From positions 1 to 64,000 of the forward strand of contig JANQJC010000124.1 of assembly GCA_028281825.1 (NCBI GenBank): a DNA stretch of 64,000 nucleotides. The letters run 5' to 3'. Source of the stretch: Flavobacteriales bacterium (GTDB lineage: Bacteria; Bacteroidota; Bacteroidia; JANQJC01). The notes beneath the pieces are model-generated. The model saw only the letters and a list, made by a program, of their open reading frames with translations. It did no database searches and was not told where the DNA came from. Each line of letters begins with the position of its first letter. Within the stretch, counting starts at the first letter, position 1. Shown here piece by piece: positions 7,801 through 16,209 of the stretch. The translations under genes were made by a program, and so were the position numbers.

Positions 7801-9366
7801 TGAACAAATCACTGGGCTATAAGTGCTAGTAATTTGATTAACTACACCAAGATTGGTAACAACTACTGAATCGCATCCAAAATTTGATGTTAATGTATCA
7901 GTATAAGTTCCACTTGCCGTATATGAGTTTGAACCTATATTGTAAACGTCTCCTGTACATATTTGTCTATTAACTGTTGTGTTGATTTGACTACTTACAG
8001 TAAGTTGAGTTATCACAATGGAATCACAACCGTGCAAAGTAACTATGGTGTCAGTATAGGTACCTGTTTGGGTATAAGTGTTTTGCCCTACCGTGAAAGC
8101 ATCGCCCAAGCATATTTGTTGATTGATTACTGTTGGCGGGCCACAGGGAGAACCTATGCTTCCTAAACTATCTATTTTGATTGCATAGGCTCCGCCTGTT
8201 ACCATATAAGAAGTAGTTTGAGCAGCAATAATATACCCTCCATCAGAAGTTCTGTCAATTGAAAAAGGTCTATCATCAGCATTACCACCATAAGTCCTAT
8301 ACCATTCCTGTTGTCCATTTTGGTCAAGTTTTACGAGGTATATATCCCTGCTACTTCCATAGCCGGTTGATGAACCCAATACCATATAACCTCCATCATG
8401 AGCCTCAATAACAGGCTTACCAAACCATAAATCGTTTCCTACGATTCCTATATTTTCTGTCCATTGCTGAACACCCAGACTATCCGTTTTTACGACAAAC
8501 AGTGGCCTACCAACTTCTGTAGCCTGATTGATATATGAAACACCGTTTACTATATATCCACCATCAGAAGTTGCTTCTACTGAGACCCCAGTTCGTGTAC
8601 CTAGGTTTACTGAACCCCATCCATTGCCAGTATAGTGTTGTTCCCATTCTTGATTTCCGTTTACATCGGTTTTCACCAACCATAAGTAATATGCATAATC
8701 ACTAAGTATATAGTCTATACCCGCGATAATAAATCCACCATCGATGGTTCTCTTGATATTAAAAAAGTTCTCAGCCTCACTATGTCCAGGTGTGCCAATT
8801 CTGTTTGCCCAAAGTATGTTTCCAGCATCATCAACTTTGGTTAAATAACCATCACGATCACCTCCCAATGTGGTTCCATAGGTACCCGAAACTGCATACT
8901 CGCCATTTGTAACCTCTAAAACTCCTCTGCAAAAACCTTTATTGTTGTTTGTTTCCGGAGGGTTAACAATATTCCAAACCCTATTTCCATTGGCATCGTA
9001 CTTAAACACAATGCCAGTTTGTGAAATTCCATCACCAACGGCAATATATTCACCATTTTGAGTCTGGATTACATCAACCATATTTCCAATTACCAAAGCA
9101 CCTGTATTACTTCCTACAGTGGTATCACCCAAGTTTTCCCATTCAAGCACTCCATTGGCATCCGTCTTTACCAAATAAGGGTAACTTATACCATTTAACT
9201 TATGGTGTCCAGTGAAAATGAATCCCCCATCAGAGGTTTCTTTTCCTTGCTTGAAAGTTCTCAAACCGTCAGGGCCGCCAAATACAGCTTGCCAACCTTG
9301 TCCTTTGGTATTACTTATACCCATCAAGTTCAAGCAAATGAGAAGTATGATATGTATCTTTTTCAT
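4837..9366 (-). CDS. Giant T9SS-secreted protein: seven-bladed propeller, Cys repeats, sorting domain
   Basis: A 1509-aa exported protein with a signal peptide (cleavage near NTKGQ). Residues about 25-405 contain seven copies of a (T/x)xDGGYIxxG ... VKTDxxGxxxW motif, as in delta-60-like beta-propellers. Residues about 417-921 hold ten ~50-aa repeats of the form ICxGDxxxVGxxxYxxxGxY ... GCDSIVxTxLTV, each normally with two cysteines. Near 930-1010 lies a SdrD_B/CarboxypepD-like domain (SNWIVEAESGG), then a DUF11-like beta domain (VRFQNQGSDTTTVIVIEDTL). The last ~80 residues (RVFPNPFNESTTLEI ... GTGKLIVGGK) are a type A T9SS sorting domain that is cleaved on export. It is probably a cell-surface or released adhesin. 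The C-terminal third has higher G+C than the rest. Confidence 0.85.
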   Translation of the reverse strand: MKKIHIILLICLNLMGISNTKGQGWQAVFGGPDGLRTFKQGKETSDGGFIFTGHHKLNGISYPYLVKTDANGVLEWENLGDTTVGSNTGALVIGNMVDVIQTQNGEYIAVGDGISQTGIVFKYDANGNRVWNIVNPPETNNNKGFCRGVLEVTNGEYAVSGTYGTTLGGDRDGYLTKVDDAGNILWANRIGTPGHSEAENFFNIKRTIDGGFIIAGIDYILSDYAYYLWLVKTDVNGNQEWEQHYTGNGWGSVNLGTRTGVSVEATSDGGYIVNGVSYINQATEVGRPLFVVKTDSLGVQQWTENIGIVGNDLWFGKPVIEAHDGGYMVLGSSTGYGSSRDIYLVKLDQNGQQEWYRTYGGNADDRPFSIDRTSDGGYIIAAQTTSYMVTGGAYAIKIDSLGSIGSPCGPPTVINQQICLGDAFTVGQNTYTQTGTYTDTIVTLHGCDSIVITQLTVSSQINTTVNRQICTGDVYNIGSNSYTASGTYTDTLTSNFGCDSVVVTNLGVVNQITSTYSPVICSGDSLVIGQSVYYNSGTYTNTLVSSFGCDSIVTVNLTVLPEYSFTNDVIICEGETYEVGGVIYRDPGIHYSNLQSINGCDSIIITNLRVIPADTSFSVSICPGQSYTFGNNAYTMAGVYNQTLIDTNGCSTEYTIEIIVQPPVIQNPQTICQGDSLVVGNSVYYVAGTYVDSLTSSIGCDSTVITQLTVEPHVDTTFSVQFCPGEFIDMSGYRPSGVWQYFYIGQEGTYNISRVSQYGCDSLITVHASYYPTYDVNIEAVICDGDSFSVGTGTYSAPGYYVNTLSTVNGCDSIVRTNLTVLSANTDTSIFSSICNGGSYILGSNTYTETGVYQYDFSTNGGCNTNVTLHLDVFGGDTVLYANICDGDAFTVGTSTYTQEGIYHDTISVGGCDSIITTHLTIGYGTDSLGNPLVRITGTVYENSGGGCLYDGSDNPLSNWIVEAESGGNTIYATTDNAGRYSFIVPYGTYTITAQTPANWTHCGSPSQVVTTDSSTCIVEADIGMVPDYDCALLDIDLSIICLVPCSTSTYHLNYHNIGTHTAYNPTLVFAAGPYLTVNWSSVPWETPQSGNLYEFQLDSVPAGASGWIAITVTVDCDPGLIGYSVCSGGIHNASQCCDVYDLYGGAQVELEAYCVNNDSVEFRIKNTGLGDMAGDLDYFILQDDIVYATDLFNLNSQETDTIRLDANGFTYRLEAEQEPTHPYLPAPAITVEGCGGAVQGMVSLGYSDILENGDQIPSIDFDCTEITEDCSCNRMYGSPLGVDVQHYITSDEQLEYTVRFQNQGSDTTTVIVIEDTLPEELDPMTIVKGESSHAFEFTVEDRGVVRWELSDISLPPGAVGTMENAGFVKFTVNLKPGLLKGTVVRNTAHIYFDNEHVATNEVFHTIGERFVDFLIPLSIGDIGDPGHTLRVFPNPFNESTTLEIQGVEARQVYIEIYDIEGRMVQRDVATDQQVVRIFRKGMADGVYTYKVIADDEFIGTGKLIVGGK
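6603..8118 (-). repeat. Ten tandem ~50-aa Cys repeats within the secreted protein
   Basis: Ten units of about 150 bases each. Conserved positions are an N-terminal IC-x-G-(D/E/Q), a V/I-G pair, a Tyr, a G-x-Y and a C-terminal GCDS(I/V). Unit 7 is longer and divergent (FCPGEFIDMSGY), and units 5 and 9 have lost the DS of GCDS. The DNA copies are diverged, not recently duplicated. Confidence 0.8.
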
Positions 9367-9550
9367 TGCTCAGTTTTTAATTGATGCTTTTATTCACACA
9401 ACAAATTTTGCATTCCTCCTATATAAATTCAACCACATTTTTTGTATTTTGTCTCTTTAAAATATTAACATGCTAACATGAAATACCTATTAAATAAAGG
9501 ATTATATATAATATTTTGTCTTTTAAAACTTACTTCTGAAACCTAACATT

Positions 9551-10972
9551 ATGCAAGACCAAGCCAATAAAGTTAAAAATAGCCGACTTATAAGTCTTTT
9601 AAGTGCTTTTGACAAAGAGGAGTTTAAAGAACTAAAAGATTTTGTCAACTCCCCATTTCACAACAAAAACACAAAAGCAATCCAACTATTAAAAGTTTTG
9701 GAAAGATACTTTCCTGATTTCAATTCTTCCAATTTAACCAGAGAAACCTTACACTCAAGGGTTTTTAAAAACCAAGCCTTCAATGACCTGAACATAAGGC
9801 GAACTATGAGTCAGTTATATCAGGTTGCTGAAAACTACATCGGTTGGAAACAACTAATGAGTAAACCAATTAACCTAAAAGTCGCTCAAATGAAGGCATG
9901 TAGACATAAGGGTTTGCAAAAACACTTTACCAAGAACTCAAAGGACGCAGGAGAGATGCTGAAGAATGAAAAATTCGACCTTGAATACTACTACAATCAA
10001 TATTCTATAGAGCAAGAAAGAGAATATTTTGAAGAGCAATATGGCGGCAGAAGAAGTGTAACCCATCTTCAAGAAGTATCTGATAGCCTTGACATTTTTT
10101 TCATGGTCAATAAGCTGAAGCAAAGTTGCACCACATTCTCTTATGAGCAGGTTTTCAAACACAAATATGACATCCACTTTACAGAAGAAGTTTTGAGCCT
10201 AGTGCATAATAAAGGCATCAACACTCCACTAGTAAACCTATATAGGTATGGGCTCTTAACTATGACTGAACCCGAGAATGAAGCCAATTACCTACACTTG
10301 AAATCACTTTTGAAAGAAGATTTAAACCTTAACCCAAGAGAGGAAAGAAACATACATGTCTTAGGTCAGAACTATTGTATCAGAAATGTAAACAAAGGAA
10401 AGCTGGAATATTTTCAGGAGTTATTCGAACTCTACAAATTGGGGCTCGAAAAGAAAGTAGTACAAAGCGATCTTAGCCAGTTTCCTCCTGCTTTCAAGAA
10501 TATCGTATCAACCGGACTGAAGGTAAAAGAGTACCAATGGGTAGAAGATTTTATATATAAATACTCTAACCTAATTGATGAAGAAAACCTGGCTGACTAT
10601 AAAAACTTTAATCTAGCTCGTCTTTGTTTTGACCAGCAAAGATTCAAAGAAACTAAGCAGTTTCTGCAAGGTGTAGAATTCAAGGACTTATTTGTAACTC
10701 TTAATGCCCGGGTGCTATTAATAAAAACTTATTATGAGCTTGACCAACCTGACCTTCTTGAACATCAACTTAAAAGCTTTGACAATTTCATCTCAAGGCA
10801 AAAGGATTTGTCATATCATGCTACTATATTTAAGAATACCGTAAGGTATATCTCTCGATTGGTTAAGCTGGATTACAATAAGCGAAAAGACATTGATAAA
10901 CTGGTTGAAAGAATTAAAAATGAAAAAACTCTTGCCGAGAGAGATTGGCTGCTATCTAAGCTGGTTAGCTGA
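9551..10972 (+). CDS. Bacteroidota-specific helical protein, 473 aa
   Basis: No recognised catalytic domain. The protein is cytoplasmic (no signal peptide or membrane segment), entirely helical by composition, and has the look of a repeat scaffold (TPR-like pairs such as ALAxxxFDQQRFKETKQFLQ). Its N-terminal ~90 residues have the same layout as the 517-aa protein at 27059: an opening L-x-x-L-x-x-L-x-K-x-E-x-x-x-F motif, a Ser-Pro/Ser-Arg segment, an Asn-x-x-x-L-L stretch and a Leu-Tyr-rich helix. I infer the two are distant members of one family. It has its own upstream region, divergent from the giant secreted protein, and precedes the cbb3 cluster. Function unknown. Confidence 0.6.
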   Translation: MQDQANKVKNSRLISLLSAFDKEEFKELKDFVNSPFHNKNTKAIQLLKVLERYFPDFNSSNLTRETLHSRVFKNQAFNDLNIRRTMSQLYQVAENYIGWKQLMSKPINLKVAQMKACRHKGLQKHFTKNSKDAGEMLKNEKFDLEYYYNQYSIEQEREYFEEQYGGRRSVTHLQEVSDSLDIFFMVNKLKQSCTTFSYEQVFKHKYDIHFTEEVLSLVHNKGINTPLVNLYRYGLLTMTEPENEANYLHLKSLLKEDLNLNPREERNIHVLGQNYCIRNVNKGKLEYFQELFELYKLGLEKKVVQSDLSQFPPAFKNIVSTGLKVKEYQWVEDFIYKYSNLIDEENLADYKNFNLARLCFDQQRFKETKQFLQGVEFKDLFVTLNARVLLIKTYYELDQPDLLEHQLKSFDNFISRQKDLSYHATIFKNTVRYISRLVKLDYNKRKDIDKLVERIKNEKTLAERDWLLSKLVS

Positions 10973-11012
10973 AACTGCTGCTACTTAACATGACCAACTG
11001 CCATCATCATCG

Positions 11013-11026
11013 CTGACAAATGTCAT
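11013..11026. promoter_or_regulatory. CRP/FNR-type palindrome before ccoI
   Basis: TGAC-AAAT-GTCA (11014-11025) is a perfect inverted repeat with a 4-base centre, the same geometry as the sites at 13519 and 23894. Its centre lies 58 bases before the ccoI start. GACTTTTG at 11049-11056, one mismatch from the -7 consensus, would give a transcription start about 41 bases from the palindrome centre, the spacing of class II CRP/FNR-activated promoters. Binding is inferred. Confidence 0.5.
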
Positions 11027-11076
11027 CGCAATCCATCATCCCAGTGTAGACTTTTGTTGAAATAATTTTCATTTGA

Positions 11077-13545
11077 TTGGAAAGTCAAGAACAAATAGTC
11101 GAATGTTACCACTGTGGTGAAATTTGTGAAACCACCGTCATTCCTTTTGATAATAAACCCTTTTGCTGCGAAGGTTGCAAAACCGTATATGAAATTCTCA
11201 GCAGTAACAATCTCTGCGAATATTATAGCATTGATAACAATCCAGGTATCAAGAATGATAAAGGCTTTGAAGAGCAATTCGCTTATCTGGAGAATAATGA
11301 CATACAGAAACAGCTATTGACTTTTACCGATGGAAAAACCAGTAAAGTAATTTTCCATTTACCTAAAATCCATTGTAGTTCATGTATATGGCTTTTGGAA
11401 AACCTGGGCAGGCTCAATAGAGGTGTATTAGCCTCTGAAGTCAACTTTGCCAAAAAAGAGATTACGGTTTCTTTTAAAAATGAGATTGTCAGCCTCAGGC
11501 AACTTGCTGAACTGTTGGCTTCGATAGGCTATGAACCCAACATCAACATGGCTTCTTCTGGAAAAGATAAACCAAATGCAATCCCTAAGTCACTCTATTA
11601 TAAAATTGGGATAGCAGGTTTTTGTTTTGGAAATATCATGCTCTTGAGCTTTCCAGAGTACTTAACGGACAACAATAACATTATTGGTGAGTATGCCCAA
11701 TTATTTACCTACCTAAATTTAGTTTTAGCATTACCTGTTTTCTTTTATTGTAGCACGGATTATTTCCAGTCTGCTTATAAAAGCTTGAAGCATGGTGTTG
11801 TCAATATTGATTTTCCAATCTCTTTGGGAATAATTATTCTTTTTGCACGAAGTGCCTTTGAAATCCTCAGCCAAACTGGTGCTGGCTATATGGATTCCTT
11901 AGCAGGCTTGCTGTTCTTTCTACTCATTGGCAAATGGTTCCAAACCAAAACTTACGAAGCACTTTCCTTTGAGCGTGATTACCGGTCTTATTTCCCATTA
12001 GCAGTATTAAAAAAAGTAGGCAAAACAGAAACCCCTACGCCAGTTAACCAAATCAAAATCGGCGATATTTTAAAAATCAGAAACCAGGAAATCATTCCAA
12101 CCGACTCTATATTAAGTAGCACAGCTGCATCAATAGACTACAGTTTTGTAACCGGGGAATCAACACCCGTTTATGTGGAGAAAGGCGCCTTTGTATACGC
12201 TGGTGGGAAACAGGTCGGAAATTCTATTGAGGTAATAGTAGAAAAAGAGGTGTCCCAGAGCTATCTGACTCAACTTTGGAATAAAAGAGATGAGCAAGAT
12301 GATACCTCATTGATAACTACAATCACAGATAATGCGAGTAAATACTTCACATTTGCTATTCTGGGGATTGCATTGATTACTGGTATCTATTGGTATTTAG
12401 TAGCACCATCACTTGTTTTTAGCACGGTCACCGCTGTATTGATAGTTGCTTGCCCTTGTGCTTTGGCCCTCGCCCTGCCCTTTGCCTTGGGGAATTCTAT
12501 CAGGATATTGGGCAAAAGATTTTTCTACGCCAAAAACACCAATGCTGTTGAAAATCTGGCAGCGATAGATACAATTGTTTTTGACAAAACCGGCACACTC
12601 ACAGATAGCAGTAATGTAAAAGTCAATTACCACGGAAAAGAATTAAGCGAGGAAGAATTGAGCTACATTAAATCCATAGCAGAGCACTCCACTCACCCTT
12701 TAAGCAGAGCAATCTACAGTAGTCTGAAAGCTCAGACGTACAAAACCGATAGTGTAGAAGAAATTCCAGGAAAAGGCTTAAGTGGAGTGGTAAACGGCAA
12801 TACCATAAAAATAGGCTCCATCCGATTTGTGGGCGAAGATGCTCAGGCAAAACAGCGCTCATCTGAAGTATACATCCAGATAAATGGTGAAACTTATGGA
12901 GCCTACCAAATAGAAAGACCTTACAGAACTGGTATTTCTAATCTAATTGGACAATTGAAATATAGAGAGATGGAAATCCATATCCTCTCTGGTGACAATG
13001 AAAGCGAGAAGGAACTACTTCAACAACTCTTTTCACAAAGGGAGAATCTCAATTTCAATTGTTCGCCGATAGACAAGTTGAACTACATCAAGCGCCTGCA
13101 GGAACAAGGAAAAAAAGTATTGATGGTAGGAGATGGCCTTAATGACGCTGGTGCGTTAGGACAAAGCGATGTCGGTATTGCTGTATCTGATGATGTAAAC
13201 AGCTTTGCCCCTGCCTGTGATGTGATAATGGATGTAAAAAAACTACCCGAACTTTTTCAATTTATTGACTTTGCAAAGAATAGTATTAAGGTGGTAAAAG
13301 CCAGTTTCGTGCTGTCTATATTTTACAACACAGTAGGGGTTGCTTTTGCAGTTCAGGGCCTACTGACTCCTGTTATTGCTGCTATTCTAATGCCATTGAG
13401 CTCAATTAGCGTAGTAGCTTTTGTGACTCTAGCTACCAATCTTATCTCAAGAAAAAACAACAGACAGTACATAATACCACGTCAAAGACGACTCTCAGAT
13501 AAGCAAGAAAAAGAAACAGTGACAAAAGTCACCATTCCAGCCTGA
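11077..13545 (+). CDS. ccoI: Copper-translocating P-type ATPase for cbb3 oxidase assembly
   Basis: An 822-aa P1B-type ATPase of the FixI/CcoI group, which exports copper across the inner membrane for the binuclear centre of cbb3 oxidase. The N terminus has a cysteine-rich metal-binding segment (CYHCGE, then CCEGC) followed by a heavy-metal domain with CSSC. The membrane metal site is CPCALALALPF, the phosphorylated Asp lies in DKTGTLTD, the HP motif is EHSTHPLS, and the hinge is GDGLNDAGAL. The start is a TTG: no in-frame ATG precedes the CYHCGE motif, and the TTG places it nine residues in. It opens the cbb3 cluster and is preceded by a CRP/FNR-type palindrome. The last codons contain a second such palindrome. 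Confidence 0.93.
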   Translation: MESQEQIVECYHCGEICETTVIPFDNKPFCCEGCKTVYEILSSNNLCEYYSIDNNPGIKNDKGFEEQFAYLENNDIQKQLLTFTDGKTSKVIFHLPKIHCSSCIWLLENLGRLNRGVLASEVNFAKKEITVSFKNEIVSLRQLAELLASIGYEPNINMASSGKDKPNAIPKSLYYKIGIAGFCFGNIMLLSFPEYLTDNNNIIGEYAQLFTYLNLVLALPVFFYCSTDYFQSAYKSLKHGVVNIDFPISLGIIILFARSAFEILSQTGAGYMDSLAGLLFFLLIGKWFQTKTYEALSFERDYRSYFPLAVLKKVGKTETPTPVNQIKIGDILKIRNQEIIPTDSILSSTAASIDYSFVTGESTPVYVEKGAFVYAGGKQVGNSIEVIVEKEVSQSYLTQLWNKRDEQDDTSLITTITDNASKYFTFAILGIALITGIYWYLVAPSLVFSTVTAVLIVACPCALALALPFALGNSIRILGKRFFYAKNTNAVENLAAIDTIVFDKTGTLTDSSNVKVNYHGKELSEEELSYIKSIAEHSTHPLSRAIYSSLKAQTYKTDSVEEIPGKGLSGVVNGNTIKIGSIRFVGEDAQAKQRSSEVYIQINGETYGAYQIERPYRTGISNLIGQLKYREMEIHILSGDNESEKELLQQLFSQRENLNFNCSPIDKLNYIKRLQEQGKKVLMVGDGLNDAGALGQSDVGIAVSDDVNSFAPACDVIMDVKKLPELFQFIDFAKNSIKVVKASFVLSIFYNTVGVAFAVQGLLTPVIAAILMPLSSISVVAFVTLATNLISRKNNRQYIIPRQRRLSDKQEKETVTKVTIPA
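13519..13532. promoter_or_regulatory. CRP/FNR-type palindrome before ccoS
   Basis: GTGAC-AAAA-GTCAC is a perfect inverted repeat with the CRP core GTGA-N6-TCAC. It lies inside the last codons of ccoI, centred 82 bases before the ccoS start, where it could control ccoS-ccoNOQP separately from ccoI. A matching -7 element is less clear here than before ccoI. Confidence 0.5.
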
Positions 13546-13607
13546 TTACCCTCATTGGGCTACCCTTATCTATTGAGTTGTTTTGCCTTGAAAATTAATT
13601 CATACAA

Positions 13608-13799
13608 ATGAGTGTCATCTTTATACTAATCGGAGCAAGTTTAACAGTAGCAATCATATTCCTACTAGCCTTTTTATGGGCTGTAAAAAATGGACAATAT
13701 GATGATAGTTATACACCATCAGTAAGAATGCTATTTGAAAGCGGAACTCCAAAAACAGAAAAAGAAGACACCAACGGAACAGTTAACAAGAAAGCCTAA
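13608..13799 (+). CDS. ccoS: cbb3 oxidase assembly protein CcoS
   Basis: A 63-aa single-span membrane protein with the CcoS signature: an N-terminal hydrophobic helix (residues 3-25), then FLWAVKNGQYDD, the W-x-x-x-x-G-Q-(Y/F)-D-D motif, followed by a short cytoplasmic tail. CcoS is needed to insert haem b and copper into CcoN. It lies between ccoI and ccoNO, the usual place, and ends 4 bases before the ccoNO start. Confidence 0.93.
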   Translation: MSVIFILIGASLTVAIIFLLAFLWAVKNGQYDDSYTPSVRMLFESGTPKTEKEDTNGTVNKKA

Positions 13800-13803
13800 T
13801 TAT

Positions 13804-15990
13804 ATGAACATCGAGCAGTTTAATTACGATAATGGTACCGTACGAAAATTCGTAATCGCCACAAGTATCTGGGGAATTATAGGTATGACGGTTGGACTCT
13901 TAGTCGCCCTTCAGTTGGTTTGGCCTGACTTAAATTTAACCTCATGGCTGAGTTTTGGGAGAATAAGGCCACTGCATACTAACGCCGTTATTTTTGCATT
14001 TGTAGGTAACGGTATTTTTGCAGGTGTTTATTACTCGTTGCAACGCTTGCTCAAAACCAGAATGTGGAGCGATTTGTTGAGTAACATCAATTTTTGGGGT
14101 TGGCAATTAATCATTTTATCGGCAGTGCTTACCCTACCTTTTGGATACACCACTGGCAAAGAATACGCTGAACTTGAATGGCCAATTGATATCGCTATCA
14201 CCTTATTGTGGGTGGTATTCGGTGTTAATATGTTCGCCACCATATTGGTAAGAAGGGTTAAGCACCTTTACGTTGCGATATGGTTTTTCATTGCCACCTT
14301 CGTTACGGTAGCTGTATTGCACATCGTTAACTCATTTGAGTTACCTGTGAGTTTCTTAAAGAGCTATTCTTGGTATGCTGGTGTTCAAGATGCATTAGTG
14401 CAATGGTGGTATGGACACAACGCGGTGGCTTTCTTCCTTACTACCCCATACCTGGGCTTGATGTACTACTTTGTGCCTAAAGCAGCAAATAGGCCTGTAT
14501 ACTCCTATCGCCTATCGATTATTCACTTTTGGGCATTGATATTCATCTACATTTGGGCTGGCCCTCACCACTTATTATATACCGCATTACCAGACTGGGC
14601 ACAATCTTTAGGTGTTGTGTTCTCAATAATGTTGATTGCGCCATCATGGGGTGGTATGTTAAATGGGCTTTTGACCCTTCGTGGTGCCTGGGATAGAGTG
14701 CGCGAAAGTGCTGTTTTGAAATTCATGGTTGTTGCAATTACCGCTTATGGTATGTCAACATTTGAGGGACCAATGATGTCATTGAAATCAGTGAATGTAA
14801 TCTCTCACTTTACTGACTGGACTATTGCTCACGTACACGTTGGTGGCCTTGGCTGGAATGGTATGCTAACCTTTGGTATGCTTTACTGGTTGGTGCCTAA
14901 AATGTGGAAGACCAAGTTATTCTCGGATACACTGGCTAATGTTCACTTCTGGATTGCTACGCTTGGTATTTTATTATACGCCATCCCAATGTATTGGGCA
15001 GGTTTTACACAAGGTTTGATGTGGCAAGACTTTAACCCAGACGGAACTTTGGTAAATAAAGACTTCTTGGAAACCGTTACTCAGTTACGCTACATGTACA
15101 TGATGCGTGCCACAGGTGGTGGCTTATACATTATCGGTGCATTGGTTATGGTTTATAACCTGATTAAGACCGCTGCATCTGGTAGCTTTATGAAAGACGA
15201 AGCAGCTGAAGCACCAGCACTTGAAAAAGCCGAAACAGGTCATGCCGGTGAGTACTGGCACAGGTTTATTGAAAGAAGGCCAATACAAATGTTAGTATTG
15301 AGCTTAGTATTAATACTTATAGGTGGTTTGGTTGAAATGGTACCTACCTTCCTCATCAAATCAAATATACCTACAATAGAAAGCGTACAGCCTTATACTC
15401 CACTTGAACTGGAAGGGCGTGACTTATACATCAGGGAAGGGTGCTACAATTGCCACTCACAAATGGTAAGACCACTAAGATTTGAGACGGCTCGCTATGG
15501 TGAGTATTCTAAAGCCGGTGAGTTTGTGTATGACCATCCATTCCAGTGGGGTTCAAAACGCACTGGTCCTGACTTGCACCGCGAAGGAAGGGGCAACAAA
15601 CAAAACCGCCCTGATTCATGGCACTATCTGCATATGCTTGAGCCGCAGAATATATCTCCGGGTTCAATTATGCCGGCATATCCCAACTTGATAGAAAATG
15701 ACCTAGATGTGTCTAGTACCCCCGATAAGATTAGAGCGATGCAAACCCTTGGGGTGCCTTATGCCGAAGGTTATGACCAAGAAGCAGTGGCCGACTTGCA
15801 AATTCAGGCAATGGAAATTGCACAAAGCGTTGTGAAAGACATCTCAAAAGATGCCAGCGATGCTAAAGTAGAAGAGTTGAGTAAGAAAGAGATTATCGCA
15901 TTGATAGCCTATCTGCAAAGGTTAGGTTCTGATATCAATGTAGAGAATACGCAACAGGCATCAGCGGAAAACAACACCACTAACCCATAA
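13804..15990 (+). CDS. ccoNO: cbb3 cytochrome c oxidase, fused subunits I and II (CcoN-CcoO)
   Basis: A 728-aa fusion. Residues about 1-470 are CcoN: twelve or so membrane helices with the low-spin haem His in HTNAVIFAF, the copper-site His in WWYGHNAVAF and GPHHLLY, and the haem b3/b pair in AHVHVGG. Residues about 490-728 are CcoO: one membrane anchor, then a c-type haem site C547-x-x-C550-H551 (EGCYNCHSQMVRP) and an axial Met in a GSIMPAYP motif. The complex reduces oxygen to water with high affinity and pumps protons. I start at the ATG at 13804, not further upstream, because it opens the CcoN N terminus (MNIEQFNYDNG) directly after ccoS. The fusion is usual in Bacteroidota. Confidence 0.95.
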   Translation: MNIEQFNYDNGTVRKFVIATSIWGIIGMTVGLLVALQLVWPDLNLTSWLSFGRIRPLHTNAVIFAFVGNGIFAGVYYSLQRLLKTRMWSDLLSNINFWGWQLIILSAVLTLPFGYTTGKEYAELEWPIDIAITLLWVVFGVNMFATILVRRVKHLYVAIWFFIATFVTVAVLHIVNSFELPVSFLKSYSWYAGVQDALVQWWYGHNAVAFFLTTPYLGLMYYFVPKAANRPVYSYRLSIIHFWALIFIYIWAGPHHLLYTALPDWAQSLGVVFSIMLIAPSWGGMLNGLLTLRGAWDRVRESAVLKFMVVAITAYGMSTFEGPMMSLKSVNVISHFTDWTIAHVHVGGLGWNGMLTFGMLYWLVPKMWKTKLFSDTLANVHFWIATLGILLYAIPMYWAGFTQGLMWQDFNPDGTLVNKDFLETVTQLRYMYMMRATGGGLYIIGALVMVYNLIKTAASGSFMKDEAAEAPALEKAETGHAGEYWHRFIERRPIQMLVLSLVLILIGGLVEMVPTFLIKSNIPTIESVQPYTPLELEGRDLYIREGCYNCHSQMVRPLRFETARYGEYSKAGEFVYDHPFQWGSKRTGPDLHREGRGNKQNRPDSWHYLHMLEPQNISPGSIMPAYPNLIENDLDVSSTPDKIRAMQTLGVPYAEGYDQEAVADLQIQAMEIAQSVVKDISKDASDAKVEELSKKEIIALIAYLQRLGSDINVENTQQASAENNTTNP

Positions 15991-16001
15991 AACTTCAAAC
16001 C

Positions 16002-16172
16002 ATGCTAAAATATATTAAAGATTACATGACAACAATACACGGTATAGAGATATACCCTGTAATATCATTTACCATTTTCTTCACCTTTTTCCTGGTATTG
16101 CTAATATGGGTAATAAAGGCTGACAAGAAGAAAATAAGTGAAATAGAAAGATACCCTTTGGGTGATCAATAA
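16002..16172 (+). CDS. ccoQ: CcoQ/FixQ-like small subunit of cbb3 oxidase
   Basis: A 56-aa protein starting MLKYIKDYMTTIHG with one membrane helix (about residues 18-39: PVISFTIFFTFFLVLLIWVI) and a basic tail KADKKKISEIERYPLGDQ. The position between ccoNO and ccoP, the size and the helix-plus-charged-tail layout match CcoQ, which stabilises the cbb3 complex. The ATG lies 11 bases after the ccoNO stop. Primary sequence in this family is weakly conserved, so the call rests on context. Confidence 0.8.
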   Translation: MLKYIKDYMTTIHGIEIYPVISFTIFFTFFLVLLIWVIKADKKKISEIERYPLGDQ

Positions 16173-16209
16173 AAACAGAACACATTAAGTAACGCAAAAA
16201 GACAAAGGC

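Noticed and set aside
6603-8118. Regularly spaced repeats in the secreted protein gene as a CRISPR array
   Set aside because: Units are about 150 bases, diverged, in frame and encode a protein domain; no constant repeat or unique spacers.
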